Below, piece after piece: positions 1 through 11,944 of a DNA stretch of 64,000 nucleotides. Within the stretch, counting starts at the first letter, position 1. Each line of letters opens with the position of its first letter. The position numbers and the translations under genes were made by a program. The notes beneath the pieces are model-generated. The model was not told the origin of the DNA, did not search any database, and saw only the letters and a program-made list of their open reading frames with translations. The DNA is from Euborellia annulipes (Eukaryota > Arthropoda > Insecta > Dermaptera > Anisolabididae): assembly GCA_023213315.1 (NCBI GenBank), contig JAKCPI010000872.1, positions 619,537-683,536 on the forward strand, in the 5' to 3' direction.

Positions 1-144
1 GAACATCCGAAGCACTCGCACTCACAGACAACGTAGGCTACTGATAATGTCAAATCCCTCTATTTAGAGCCGATTTTAAAATTATGGTTGTTAAAACTTC
101 ATTGTAAATTTCTAATATTAACTTTGGCTAACCTAATATATATA

Positions 145-2389
145 TTAGGGTGTCCCTTATTTTTCGATTTTTATTTTTTTTTTGGTTATACCCTCTAATT
201 TTTTTACTTATATTCTAAAACACTCGTAAATAAAATTTGACCCCATTTGGAGTTCATTTACCTCCCCCGACCGTCTTGGGCGGGATTTTGAAAATTTTTA
301 TTTTTTTGCGTATACGTTCTCATTTTGTTTATTATATTAAAAAATACCCACAAATCAAATTTTACGTCAATCGGAGTTCATTTAGCCCCCCCGACCCCCC
401 TGTGAAAAAATTTCGAAATTTTTTTTTTCTCAGATAGGTTATAATTTTGTTGATTCTATTAAAAAACACTCGCAAAATAAATTTTACATCATTGAAAGTT
501 CATTAACTACCCCCTACCCCCCTTGAAACATGCCCAGTTAGGTGAGAGTATTGGGGCGCTCCCGCGGCGACTTCCTATCTTTAATATGCAATTATTTAAT
601 TTTGTTGAAATAATTTGATTAGAAAATAATAAAACAAGAAATTAAATACCAATATTTACTTAAAAGTACAAAAAAGTAATAAATTTTGTTGATATTTCCT
701 TTTTTTTACAGTCGGGATAAAAATGCCTCCTTTCTGCTCCAGCTCACAACGTTGAAGGAATGACTTTTGGTCTCCCTCAACGATTATTATGAAAGTTTTC
801 TATTAGCATTACAGCCTTTTCAGCTGTATCATTCACAGCTTTTAGAGAAAGAACTGGTCTTTTGACTTCTAAATCTGCCACGAGAGAGGATTCTCTTCAA
901 AAAGAGTGTCGTTCTACCTTCAATGGAGAATATCTTTTTACGAAATCCTATAGACTTTTCTTCTTTAAATTAATTACCATCTTAGTTTTTACAATTTAAT
1001 ATTTATTAATTCAAATATCCAACAAACGATAGGGTGCCGCCCGGAGTAGAACCACGAATCCACTGATTTATATTCAGTGTGCCCTAACCGCTGGACCACA
1101 GCACGGTATTCGGTTATTTGAGATCATTCAGAATCACGTGATGTATATAATATCTTATATATTATATGTATAATTTCTTATTTGTCTTCGTTTTTGTTTG
1201 TCAATTTTATCATCCAAAAGCGATATACCCAGTAAAGAAAAAGACCTCTTCTTCAGTTAAATTATATTTGGAGGAAATTTAGGGTTAGATTGAGCAACCC
1301 AGACAAACAAGGACTACCAGATATCTGTTTCTTTATGACAACGACGTATGTTAAGCTATGGATTCAATGTATTTCGGCAGTAAAGGCTAGTTTTCAAGAT
1401 TTTAGCTTTCTGAAAGCATTACAAGATTACGAAAGGTTCCGATCATTTTTAAAGCAGCCTTAAGAAAATTTTTCCCTAATATAATTTAACTAGCGAAGTG
1501 ATCATTATATCTCTTTTGGATGGTGAAGTTGACGTCCAAACAAAAACGAATATGGTAATTAATTTAAAGAAGAAAAGTCTATAGGATTTCGTAAAAAGAT
1601 ATTCTCCATTGAAGGTAGAACGACACTCTTTTTGAAGAGAATCCTCTCTCGTGGCAGATTTAGAAGTCAAAAGACCAGTTCTTTCTCTAAAAGCTGTGAA
1701 TGATACAGCTGAAAGGGCTGTAATGCTAATAGAAAACTTTCATAATAATCGTTGAGGGAGACCAAAAGTCATTCCTTCAACGTTGTGAGCTGGAGCAGAA
1801 AGGAGGCATTTTTATCCCGACTGTAAAAAAAAGGAAATATCAACAAAATTTATTACTTTTTTGTACTTTTAAGTAAATATTGGTATTTAATTTCTTGTTT
1901 TATTATTTTCTAATCAAATTATTTCAACAAAATTAAATAATTGCATATTAAAGATAGGAAGTCGCCGCGGGAGCGCGCCAATACTCTCTCACCTAACTGG
2001 GCATGTTTCAAGGGGGGTAGGGGGTAGTTAATGAACTTTCAATGATGTAAAATTTATTTTGCGAGTGTTTTTTAATAGAATCAACAAAATTATAACCTAT
2101 CCGAGAAAAAAAAAATTTCGAAATTTTTTCACAGGGGGGTCGGGGGGGCTAAATGAACTCCGATTGACGTAAAATTTGATTTGTGGGTATTTTTTAATAT
2201 AATAAACAAAATGAGAACGTATACGCAAAAAAATAAAAATTTTCAAAATCCCGCCCAAGACGGTCGGGGGAGGTAAATGAACTCCAAATGGGGTCAAATT
2301 TTATTTACGAGTGTTTTAGAATATAAGTAAAAAAATTAGAGGGTATAACCAAAAAAAAAATAAAAATCGAAAAATAAGGGACACCCTAA
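145..2389. mobile_element. Foldback DNA element with ~838-bp inverted arms
   Basis: The left arm (145-982) is repeated almost exactly in reverse complement at 1552-2389, with a spacer at 983-1551. The termini begin TTAGGGTGTCCCTTA and are flanked by TA-rich DNA (TATATA on both sides), as expected for a TA-targeting Tc1/mariner-like element. No transposase frame is visible, and the short mirrored ORFs in the two arms are the same sequence read twice. The arms differ by only scattered substitutions, so the structure is either young or kept similar by gene conversion. The spacer holds a tRNA-like sequence. The superfamily is inferred from the ends only. Confidence 0.8.
1031..1108 (-). repeat. 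tRNA-like sequence (probable SINE head or pseudo-tRNA)
   Basis: Read on the minus strand this has an A-box-like stretch (GTGGTCCAGCGGTTAGGGCA), an anticodon-like hairpin with a 7-nt loop (stem CACTGA/TCAGTG) and a B-box-like GGTTCTACTCC. The acceptor ends do not pair well, so a functional tRNA is unlikely. It lies in the spacer of the foldback element. Confidence 0.45.
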
Positions 2390-2435
2390 TATATATAGTG
2401 CTTCCCCAAAAATGTTATCGACCGCACGCCACTAG

Positions 2436-2832
2436 CAAAATGAGAATATACATTTTAAAGAGCATCTAAAAATAGTTGATTTATGAATTTAAAAAAAAAT
2501 CCTTGGAGCGAATTTTGAGAAAATCGAAAAAAAAAACTGAAAAAGTACATCAGTAAAGTACTAGTACTTTTTGGCTGATTTTGTTTAAAACCTTATTTAT
2601 ACGAGTGAGGAAGGTGTCTAACTTAAATATAAAATTTCAACCTCCTAGGTCATTTCCTTCATGGTCAAAAGTGTCCACACACACACAGACCAATTTGCGG
2701 GACCCACTTTTTTGGACTCAGAGGACTTCAAAACATGTATATCCATCAAAATCTCGACATCGAATTTTTGACATGATCGCAATACTTTCTTTCTCTATAT
2801 ATTTCAAATATAGGGTAAGAGAAAGTAAAAAC
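2436..2832 (-). repeat. Partial copy of the hairpin-ended 1-kb repeat
   Basis: Sequence from CAAAATGAGAATATAC to the terminal AAGAGAAAGT matches the full copies at 28794-29845 and 48980-51085. It contains the TACTAGTACTTT block, a short (CA)n run and the terminal hairpin arms, and lacks the other half. The end abuts an A-run (T-run on the other strand), like every other copy in the window. Confidence 0.75.
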
Positions 2833-3863
2833 TGTTAATTTCTGAAATTCATCTTCCTCTTCCGTTACTTTTCTTTCCAATTTTTTTCTGGAGCCATTCC
2901 CTAAAGCCGATGACTTTTCGGTTCAGCCGCCTTCACTTTCGCATTATTTTTATCACATTTTATCGAATCACTACATTCGCATTTTAATAGCCTATTTTAG
3001 AGTTCGATTATGAAGATTTTGAAAAAAAAAAAACACGTATCTTTGAATAGCCAATATATGAATATCTATTTTATCTCTATATACACACATATTTATAAAT
3101 TAGTTGAATTCTTGAAAATTTAATATTGTATTGTAGATAATTTTCTGAAAGAAAAAAGAATAAATTTCAAATATTTGTTTCTTATTAAGAAATAACTTTG
3201 GTTGTTTCTACTAATAAAGTATTTAATTTATAAATGTTTAGAAAAATATTTTTAAAAAACCATATAAATTTTGTTAAGGCGAGTGTAATTTATTTCTTTA
3301 TAATTTTGTAAAAATTAATCTTTTGCTTGAGTTAATGACATGAATTAAAAAAACGAGTCGCTCATGGAATTTTTTATTTTTGAATTAATTATTATCAATT
3401 TGTTATCAGATAATACATTCATTTTAATAAGAATTTTTTTCTTTTGAAGAATGTATTTCGAAATTAAAACATTTCGCTTGGAATAATAAAATTAAATTGT
3501 ATGCGGCGATGAGAGAATGAAAGTCACCAGAGGATCGTAATTGAATTTAAAACTGTAAATAAATTACAAATTTTATATATGAATATGGAAATCTCTATAA
3601 ATAAAATGTTTGACTTAACAAACTTGATATTGAGAGGATTTTTTTTTATTTTTTAAATATAATAAAAATTTCTTAAGAAATTTATTTTACAAAAATTTTG
3701 GGAAAACCGGTTTCCTGTTTTTTTCTTTTTTTTGGCTTGAGGAAGCAATTAAAACACTTTTATATTCATTGGAGCTTAATGAGTGATAGACCGAAACTCT
3801 TCAAACTACGCTTATTTTTCGGCAAGGGTGTAGGAAGGAAAAAACAAAAAAAAAATTTATTTT
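2833..3863. other. AT-rich stretch, nothing recognised
   Basis: Short homopolymer runs and short open frames of low complexity. I see no domain, RNA gene or clear repeat end here. Confidence 0.4.
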
Positions 3864-4137
3864 CCCAAATTAGTTTATTTCCTAATATTTCGAAGGCACA
3901 TAAGCTCTTCTTCTTCTTCAGAGGAAGCTCATTTTACCCTCCTCTAACATTATAATAACAGTCAAGGATTTTGCATCCAAGAAAGCCATTTGTCTCCGGT
4001 AACTCTTGAGAGCATTCTAGATTTCTTGGATGCAAAAAACCTTGGCTGTTATTATAATGTTAGCGGAGTGTAAAATGAGCTTCCACTGAAGAAGAGCCTT
4101 TGTGCCTTCGAAATATTAGGAAATAAACTCATTTGGG
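3864..4137. repeat. Palindrome with ~118-bp arms
   Basis: The left arm (3864-3984) matches the reverse complement of the right arm (4022-4137) at roughly 90 percent, with a 37-nt loop. Each arm carries a CTGAAGA ... GAAAT stem-loop motif that recurs elsewhere in the window. The origin is unknown; an association with Penelope-like termini is an inference. Confidence 0.75.
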
Positions 4138-4242
4138 TTATGGTTCAGAAACAAGTTTGTAGACAGATGTTTAATTTTAAATATTGAAATATTTTATGTT
4201 ATTTTTCACGTTTTTATAAGCCACATTTTTAAAATCAGATCA

Positions 4243-4404
4243 ATTCACTGGTTTCCAAATTAAAATATAGATTTTATAGAATTGCAGGGGGTATGTCCAT
4301 TTTAAGGCAACTAAATAGACAGACCGCTGTAAATGGTTGCCTAGGCGCAGGGCTCTAAAGTCAGGGATGCCTCAGGGTGGGACTTAATTTTGTCTCTGAC
4401 TGTA
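4243..4404 (+). mobile_element. Tc1-like end fragment, copy 1
   Basis: This matches 20441-20602 over about 160 bp, from ATTCACTGGTTTCCAAAT to a terminus reading GACTTAATTTTGTCTCTGACTGTA. Read outward, the end is TACAGTCAGAGACAAAAT, a Tc1/mariner-type terminus with a TA target. The two fragments start at the same point, so they are either equal truncations or copies of one deletion derivative. Confidence 0.55.
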
Positions 4405-5434
4405 CATAAGATGCATTAAAGACGTACTGTTTGGGACGTACAGGTTCTAGACAGGAACTAAACGGGACATCTTGTGTAGAAAAAATTATATAAAAATAGA
4501 AAAAAGAAAGAGAATTTTGTTTTTTGAAAAAATAAAAAAAAAGTATTCAAAATAATTTAAGATAAAAGAATTAATGTAACAAATTGTAAGATTGTAATTT
4601 AAGATCAGATTGATTTTGTTTAAGCCTTAAGTTCTTTAATGCCCATTTGCACCAATAAGTCTCAGATCTTAGCTTGGTCAAGTCCGTCTTAAACTCAAGT
4701 CTCAGCTTGAGATTTAAAACGTTGCACCAATGAATCTTCAAATGATCTTACTCAAGCTGCCTTTAAGAAAAAACAACATCTGGCAACCTCGCATTTTTGT
4801 TACAAATTAGCCACTAGGCGGCACTGGAGGACAACAAAAAACATATTTGCTAACCAAAATCTGACCAAAATAAAAATAAATAAATAAATAATCAGCTTAC
4901 TCTGTTTTATCAAATTCTGTCAACAAAAAAATATTAACAAATTTTAATAAGTGAAGTATTTCTAGGTCCTCCCTTATTGGGAAATAAAAAAAGAGAAAAA
5001 TTTTCATAATATATTTTTTTAGACAAACTATTGAATGAAATGATACAAAAAAAGACAAACAAATTGTAAGTTAATCTAGAGTATTTTTTTTTTTAATTTA
5101 AAATAAATAAATTTACTTACATTTTGTTTGACGTTTTCTGCCACTTCAATTCAATCAACTTTTAAATCTATTATTTTTAATATCTATTTAAAATATTTAA
5201 GGTGCGCGTCTCGGAAAACCGTTAAAACACGATTGACTCGAGCCGGCACCAGATGGCGTTAGTGTTCCCCCATTAGAATACACTAGGGTTTGGACACCGG
5301 TGGAAACCGAAACCGGTATACCGGTTTTTTGGCTAATTTTCAAAAACCGAGAAACCGAGTTTTTCCCGAAAAACCGTATTCGGTTTTTTTTTTTATCTTT
5401 TCTTCAGTAATATTTGTATTCAAATTATAAATTA

Positions 5435-5622
5435 GCCCGTGACCCATGGCTCAGAGAGAAGACAATAGCTTCTAGTGGCTTGAAGTTTCGGGTTCCCTTC
5501 CCGTCCTAAGCGAGAAAAATTTATTTCATTTGAATTGGCTATCAATCATTTGAAATAAATAGGGATGGACGCTAAATGGCCTTAGATGCCGAAAAAGACC
5601 TTGAATAAATAAAAAATAAAAT
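5435..5622 (+). repeat. tRNA-derived SINE, family 1, complete copy
   Basis: The head has a B-box-like GGGTTCCCTTCCCG after a degenerate A box (CCCATGGCTCAGAGAG). The body contains GAAAAATTTATTTCATTTGA, and the tail CTAAATGGCCTTAGATGCCG is followed by an A-rich end. A 10-bp duplication, TTATAAATTA, flanks it at 5425-5434 and 5623-5632, as expected for LINE-mediated insertion. Other copies are at 12929-13110, 37745-37885, 45113-45210 and 54433-54536. Confidence 0.8.
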
Positions 5623-5682
5623 TTATAAATTATTTATATTTTTTGCCCTTTTTCCAATACTTAAATAAAATATATATAATAA

Positions 5683-5860
5683 TAGCGGAGTGCCTGTCTG
5701 TCTGTCCGTGCGTCTGTCTCGCTCTGTTTGACCAACTTTCCGTTGGAATGACGAAATGTTGCAGTCATATAGAGGACATAACGGAGAGTCCAGGAAATAT
5801 ACTTGAGTCCCGAAATTCCTACAATTTTTTGCGTTATTAATTCCTAAAGTTACGATTTCT
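5683..5860 (+). repeat. Dispersed repeat with CTGTCTGTCCG start
   Basis: The segment from GCGGAGTGCCTGTCTGTC through ATAGAGGACATAACGGAGAGT and CCAGGAAATATACTTGAGTC matches 43625-43735 with about 80 percent identity. No coding capacity and no recognised ends. Confidence 0.5.
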
Positions 5861-7199
5861 CCCATATGAAATGTATAGAGAAATATTTATGTATTTTTTG
5901 GATTTTTTGTATTCTTTGATTTACATTTTTTTGTTTATTAAGGTTGCCCTTGAGACAGGAATTTTGCTTCATATATTATTTATTTCTAAATTAGGCTATG
6001 TTGTATACCAATTTATTTAACTTCCAAAAATATTGGTGCGTTCTAAATAGATTCAGATGTTGAAAAAAACGGTTTAAAACCGGTTTTCCGCTTTGTAAAA
6101 AACCGAAAAACCGGTTTTCAAAATTTTCCGGTTTTTTCCAAACCCTAGAATACACGCAACTTGATCCATTTCATTCTAGACTTTCCAGCTAATTAATTAA
6201 AGGCAAAAAATTAATTATTCTTTAACACAATGATTACTAATTTAATTGTCTACAACTTATAGAGCTCCTTTTTTTTTAAATATCTTTTATTTAATGCGAT
6301 TAATCTAAAAAATTTTTTTTTTTTGAAAATCAAAAAAAGGGCTTCTATAAGTTGTAGATATTTTAAATAGCTTTAATTTTAAAAAAAATTTGAGGTCGAT
6401 AGCTTCAAAATTGTGGCCGCTGGAAAGTCCCAAAATTAGCACCCCGAGACGCGCACCTTAATATAATATACTGTATTTTATTTTTAATAATGGGTTTATT
6501 TAATTAATAAACAAATTAATAATTTAATTTAGGCTAATATTTTAATTTAATTTAATATATTAATAAATTTAACAGTTAAATACATATATTTAATATATTT
6601 ATTTAAAATCATAGTGAATTTTGACAGATATATTTTGAAAATACGAGGTTATGTTCAAAACCTTCTCTGTCAATTATAACATTATGCAAACATCAAAATC
6701 TTCACCTCCGATCAGCTCCATCCACACCAATATTCACGTTTTCTATTAATATCTTGAAGTAAATACCAATTTATAGCGATTAAAAACAGTTTAAACTTTT
6801 ACACACCGTCTATGCTTCAACAAATTTTATTTCGAATTTTTTATATATAATATAAATATACCTGGTATATTTTTTTCAAAATTCTTGACAGGCACTATGA
6901 AAATATAATTTTTTTTTTAATAATAACAATAAAATTGATTAATAAAAAAAATGAATATATTCTAAGGGTATGTATAGATAGTTGATTAGATAAAATGTCA
7001 CAATTCTCATTTTTAGGCTATGAATTCTGGCTGAGAGGGACTTAAGTCGTCAAATTTGACTACTTGAGATGTAAGCTCAAATAGAGGACTTAAGTTCCGA
7101 TTAAAAGTTGGTGCAACACTTTAAGTTCAAATGTAAGATGTAAGACGAGCTTGAGACCTGAGATATGTTGGTGCAACTGGGCATAAATGTATGTATCTT

Positions 7200-9200
7200 A
7201 ATTTTTAGGCCTGATGATGGTTACAAATGGTGACCGAATTGAGAAATTTTTCCTCAAACCAGTCGTCATGGATAAAATTCCTAAAAAATAAAAAAAAATT
7301 TATCAAAAAATTTTTTATTGTAATCCATTCAATTTATCTGAATCCAGCAACTAAACTTCAAAATGCATTTAGTGAGTTATATAATCTTGTACAGTTTTTA
7401 GTTGATAAAATTGTTGACTATTTTTGCTAAGAGATCAGATCGCTTGTTTTGTCCGTTATTTTTTAAAACAATTTATTTTATATTTTTTATTTCCTAATTT
7501 ATTTAATTAATAATTTTTAGATTTAAAAAAAATTAAAATTTTCCTATAGAATTTTTTTTTTTTGGAATTTATAGGTGAAAAGAAAAAAATTAATTTTCAT
7601 AATTTTTTAATTAGTCATAAAAAATCTATTAAAAAAATTTAATTCCTTTAAAAAAATTCTTAATATTATATTTTAGATACAAATTTAGAGCCACCTCTCC
7701 CGGGTTTTGACCATCTTCAGTGCTGGCAAAAAATAATCATGAGGGTGTTATGGTGGATGAGTGCTTTATCTTGACTATTCAAGCCAAAGGTGGTCCAAAC
7801 CCGGAATATACTCAGAAACATTTAAAAGAATAAAAATAATAATTGCTTTTCTCCTTGGTCTCAATCTTCAATTCAATATATAAAAGTTAATCTAAAGGAA
7901 TTGAGTTTTTTTCAATATAAACAATAAAAAATAATCAAATTCAAAGTGAATTCCATGATGTTTTCTTCAGAATACTTCAAGGTTCACAAAAGCCTATGGC
8001 CTAACTAGGTTAAGTCGATTAGTCTATCTAGCATTTGAGCTTCTGTAACTTTCGCCTAAATCACTTAACAAAGTGAGATCCAGGCAGACCTTTGGTACAA
8101 ACATGTAAATTGGTTGCGACCATTCCAACCCGGAATAAATTGTTGCTATTGACTTATGAATCTAAATAGTAATCAGGAATTGTAGATTAATCAACAAGGA
8201 TGAAAATAAAAAAGTAAAAAACAGACAATATTTATAAACAGACACAACACTAAGGCTGGCCAAATGGTGTTAAGGCCGAGGCCATTAAATAATAAAAAAA
8301 AAAAAAAAATAAACAGACATGATCATCAAATTACAGAAAGCTTTGAATTACACAAACTAAAAAAAAAAATCAATTATATATGATATTTAGTGTATCGAGT
8401 TTAATTATCATATATGAGAGGTTCAAGTTCAGCTATTTCTTATTGAAATAGAATATTTACATATATTTAACATGAAAAAATAATTCATAGAAAGGTACAT
8501 TTGTATCATATATTAATATTACAAAGTGTCAGATTAGAGCGCATTTTTTTTATAAAAAATTGAGCAATGAAGTTGCAAATCTTGTCAGTCATGCTTAGAG
8601 TAGATTAACTATAAACAAAAACAAAGACTTTCCCATTTTTCTTTTTTTTTTACCTTCTTTTCCATTTTATTTCTCCATTAACTCCCTTAAAAACCCTAAA
8701 TTTTTTTTTTGCGTTTTTTCCGTTTTCAATTTTTACATCTTTTTCTAATTGACAACAATATAAAATGTTGCATTTTTAATGCCAATAATGGTACAAAACT
8801 GTCATTTTTTCAAACGATTTCTCGATTTGGGAACACTTTTTATTATCTTTTTTACTTTATTTTTTTCTCTCTCCTCTCTCTCTACATACCCAGGTATATA
8901 TAGAAATATTTCCCTGAACTTTTTCATTATTACTCATACTACTATTACTACTCCTGTTATTAAGCATTAGTACTCCTGCTCCTCATATTGCTTCTCTCGT
9001 ATGTATATACAGTAGATATACTTTCCTATACTTTTTAACTAATCATTACTTTTACTAATATAAATAATATTTTCTCTCTAAATATTACATAAATATAGGT
9101 AAGAGAAAGTATACACACACCATTACATCATTACCAAACCAACAGGTTTTAACTTGCTTTCTTGGTCCATAGACTTTTATTTAATCTTCTTTGACTAATT
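7200..9200. other. Long AT-rich stretch with one stem-loop motif and a short SINE-like tail
   Basis: A stem-loop of the CTGATGA-T-GGTTAC...GTGACC-GAA type lies at 7211-7238. A poly(A)-tailed fragment at 8245-8318 (GGCCAAATGGTG...GGCCATTAAATAAT) resembles, inverted, 16120-16170. The rest is T-rich low-complexity DNA with short frames that I do not regard as genes. Confidence 0.4.
9073..9111 (-). repeat. Diverged terminal hairpin of the 1-kb repeat
   Basis: TTTCTCTCTAAATATT ... AGGTAAGAGAAAGTA resembles the reverse complement of the terminal hairpin at 28797-28840. It is isolated from the rest of the family sequence. Confidence 0.35.
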
Positions 9201-9213
9201 GACTACATATCAT

Positions 9214-9918
9214 GGGCGGATCCAGAGGTGTTTCTCGGGAGGAGGGGGTAATCTGGTGTGACTGGTCGCACAGCACACAATTTTTTCTTAATTTCGGTAA
9301 TTTAAAGGCGCATTCTGCACTTGTTTGCCAGAATATAAATACAATTCAAATTTGTAAGTACAGTAGAACCTCGATAAGTTAAACCTCGCTAAGTTCAAAA
9401 CCTCCGTAACATAAAAATTTGTTCAATTCCCTTCCCTTGACAGCGTAAAACCTCTATTACTTAAAGAACAAAACCTCTGTAACTTAAACAAATATTTTGA
9501 GCATAGCCCTCGATAACTTAAAATAATATTTTGGTGACCTCTATAACTTAAAGTATTTCTTTACATATCATCGAAAAAATAGTTGATGCAGAAAATCAAA
9601 ATTACATGAAGCAGAAAAAAATTACTGATTTTTTTGTAAATAAATAAATCTATTAATTTAATTTATATTTAACTAAACTATTCTAAATAAACAAATAGAT
9701 CAAACGAAATTTCTTTTTAACTCACGTGCTCAAAGTCAATAAACCTCGGTACGTTAAAAATTATATTCAATAACCTCTCTATTAATCCCCTGTATTAATA
9801 TTTAAAATTTTACATTAAAAATAAATTTTTTTGCGAAAAAAAAGTATATTTTTTTCAAATCTCGGGGGAGGGGGGGGTAATTACCCTTTTACCCCACCCC
9901 TTGTATCTGCCTTCCTAC
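9214..9918. mobile_element. hAT-like composite with CATGGGCGGATCC end
   Basis: The left end CATGGGCGGATCCAGAGG and a right part CCTTGTATCTGCC, preceded by a G-run and TAATTACCC, resemble the compact element at 51468-51556. Flanks CTACATAT and CTACATTC match at 6 of 8 positions. Between the ends are a pogo-like element and a fragment of the 1-kb repeat hairpin (9251-9300). Confidence 0.4.
9359..9803 (+). mobile_element. pogo/Tigger-like non-autonomous fragment
   Basis: The start reads TACAGTAGAACCTCGATAAG and is followed by repeated AACCTC(T/C)GTAACTTAAA units. Near the other end AAACCTCGGTACGTTAAAAA and AACCTCTCTATTAATCCC recur. This pattern is typical of pogo-like Tc1/mariner termini; the precise right end is eroded. 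Confidence 0.5.
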
Positions 9919-9929
9919 ATTCGAAAAAT

Positions 9930-10050
9930 ATATTGCAATATGAATTTGAAAATTTGTATTCATTTTCATTTACGATCCAAATAGTACAAATGGCGAAATA
10001 TGACATTAAAATTTTGAAATTTTGAAAAATAACCATAGTTTATTTGAAAG
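9930..10050 (-). repeat. Diverged fragment of the 1-kb repeat body
   Basis: The ATTAAAATTTTGAAA ... AACCATAGTTTATTTGAAAG stretch matches 29612-29700 of the full copy. Confidence 0.45.
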
Positions 10051-10429
10051 ACTCAACAAAAAATTCAATTATTTATTATTTTGGAATAACTAAACACTCA
10101 ACTTGGACTGGACCTAGCTTTTCCTTTAAATGAAAATCAAACTAAAGTAGAGGGTCTGCCTCAGGCGTGCCCGATTCAAATATTGTATGTTTGTTGACCT
10201 TTTAATTCCTTTATATCCAGAAGCCTCGGGGTTAAATATTTTTAAAATAGTATATTAAACAATAACGAAAATAGAATATTAAATTTTTGGACATTTTGGT
10301 TAAGTAACCCATACAATATTTGGACCCTGTTACGCATTAGTGTGTCAAGCGCTAGGTGCCGAGATTTGAGAAAATTATCATTAAAGTTTTTCTGAATTAA
10401 GCTTACATTGTTTTGATTAGATTATATAT

Positions 10430-10985
10430 CTTAAGAAGCGATTTTTCGAAATTCCGATTTTAAGACCCCCAAATCGACATTTTTGGGTAAAATTTTGATT
10501 TTACTATTTCTTTAATCACTCTTAACCGAAATGAGATATCAATTTGCTTTCTTCGGTAAAACCTTCCTTAGATGAAATTCAAAAATCATTGTTTCAGGGT
10601 TTTTTGAAATTCGGCCCATAAGTACCCCAAATCGCCATTTTTGTAAAAAATTCGGATTTTTAGAACTTTTTACTGAAATGAGATATCAAAATGCTTTATA
10701 CCCTAAAAGCCCCCCTAAAAACTAATTTTGGGGTTTTTTGAAATTCGGCCCCTAAGTACCCAAAATCTCTATTTTTGCGAAAAATTCGGATTTTTCAACT
10801 TTTAACTTAAATGAGATATCAATATGCTTTCTACGCTAAAAGCCCCCCCCCCCCCAAATTAATCCCCCATATTTCCCCCCATTTCATAAAATAATTTTGG
10901 GGTTGTTTTTTGAAATTCATTCGCTAACTAGCACAATTCATCATTTTTGTAAAAATGCATTTTTTCCCAACACTTTTCTTCTCTT
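10430..10985 (+). repeat. Imperfect tandem repeat, ~4 units of 134-170 bp
   Basis: The block TTTTTTGAAATTCGGCCC followed by AAGTACCCAAAAT..., a T-rich run and ATGAGATATCAATATGCTTT recurs with starts near 10448, 10606, 10740 and 10910. It grades into the Helitron-like sequence that follows and shares the AGCGATTTTTCGAAATTC word with it. Confidence 0.6.
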
Positions 10986-10998
10986 CTCTATCTCTTCT

Positions 10999-11190
10999 CT
11001 ATATATATAAAGAGACTTGTGACTTAGTAAGTGTTGACAACACCCAGCCTAAACTATAATACCTATAAAGTTGAAATTTGGCATGTAGATTACTTTTATT
11101 GCGTAGGCGTCATTTAAGAAGCGATTTTTCGAAATTCATGGCCCCACCCCTATCCTCCCACCCGCCAAAACACAAATTAAAAACCCCCAA
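10999..11190 (+). mobile_element. Helitron-like 5' end fragment, copy 1
   Basis: The stretch from TCTCTATATATATAAAGAGA through GGCATGTAGATTACTTTTAT to CCCACCCGCCAAAACACAAA matches 17629-17825 closely. TCT(C)TATATATATAAA preceded by A is a common Helitron 5' terminus. No helicase and no 3' hairpin are linked to it. Confidence 0.45.
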
Positions 11191-11893
11191 TTTATTTTTT
11201 TATTATTTTTATTATTTTGAAATTCCTATCGGGATCCCTGTTTATTTACCCGAGGTGCTTTCGTACACGATGACACACACCTCAAACCCAACCGGCCTCT
11301 GGCCGTAGCCATCTACCGGCACCCCGTGAAGTTACATCATTTCCTATCTCTAACTCTTCCTCCTGCTTTCGTCTCTAGCTAGTGAACTAATCCTTATTTT
11401 TGGTTCCAACCGGCTCCTTATATCCAACCTCTTCTATGCTATGGAGGATGTCCTAGTTTGAGGAGGGACTCCCTCAGCACCGGCGCGTGTAGCCTACTCC
11501 TTTCGAAGAATTCATCACTGAGAGGGAACCTTCTTTACGTCCCTTCCACAGGACGGGATGTCACAACAACTCCCTCTCCTCGTAGAGTTGCCTGAGGGCT
11601 ATTGTGGTAAGATCCTATATTCCAATCCAGGGCCTACTTGAGGATTTGTTTACATTAAATAAATATTTTTATTTAATGAAAAATCCCGCACGATTTGAAC
11701 AGGGATCTTCTTTGCAGAAGCTGACACCCTAGCTCACTACACTAGCGAGCCCTCTCCCCAATTTATTTATTTTATTTATTTATTTTTTTTTATTTGAAAT
11801 TCCTATTCCCCATTTATTTACCCGAAGTGCTTTCGTGCACGAAGACACACACCTCAAACCGAACCGGCCTCTGGCCGTAGCCATCTTCTAAGA
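11190..11893 (-). repeat. tRNA-derived SINE, family 3, with a duplicated ~100-bp flank
   Basis: On the minus strand 11752-11680 reads as a tRNA-like head: A-box-like GCTCGCTAGTGTAGTGAGC, then CTGTTCAAATCGTGCGGG as B box. The body continues to about 11306. Direct copies of GTGCTTTCGT(A/G)CACGA ... GGCCTCTGGCCGTAGCCATC lie on both sides (11225-11305 and 11812-11893), so either two copies overlap or the segment was duplicated. A second copy of the family is at 41830-42092. Confidence 0.55.
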
Positions 11894-11944
11894 AGTTGGG
11901 AAACTATGAACTAATTCAGTGACGTTAATGATGAGAATATTAAA

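Larger units (their letters stand above)
5284..6147. mobile_element. hAT-like non-autonomous element (TAGGGTTTGG ends)
   Basis: Inverted ends TAGGGTTTGG and CCAAACCCTA enclose DNA full of ACCGGTTTT-type subterminal repeats. An exact 8-bp duplication, GAATACAC, lies at 5276-5283 and 6148-6155, diagnostic of the hAT superfamily. A SINE (5435-5622) and a second repeat beginning near 5680 lie inside. Confidence 0.85.
5201..6457. mobile_element. piggyBac-like MITE (TTAA-flanked), host of a hAT insertion
   Basis: Perfect inverted ends GGTGCGCGTCTCGG (5201) and CCGAGACGCGCACC (ending 6457) are each flanked by TTAA (5197-5200 and 6458-6461), the piggyBac target. The terminal triplet is not the usual CCC, so the superfamily call rests on the TTAA site. 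The element is split by the hAT copy at 5284-6147. Confidence 0.55.
4640..7183. mobile_element. PIF/Harbinger-like non-autonomous element carrying nested insertions
   Basis: The termini read TGCCCATTTGCACCAA and, inverted, TTGGTGCAACTGGGCA. They are flanked by TAA at 4637-4639 and 7184-7186, matching the TWA target duplication of PIF/Harbinger elements. Subterminal DNA on both sides repeats CTTGAG/CTCAAG and related short motifs. There is no transposase. The middle is occupied by a piggyBac-like element that contains a hAT element, which in turn contains a SINE. Confidence 0.65.

Noticed and set aside
1031..1108. Functional tRNA gene on the minus strand
   Set aside because: The arms are recognisable but the acceptor stem does not pair, and the sequence sits in a transposon spacer.
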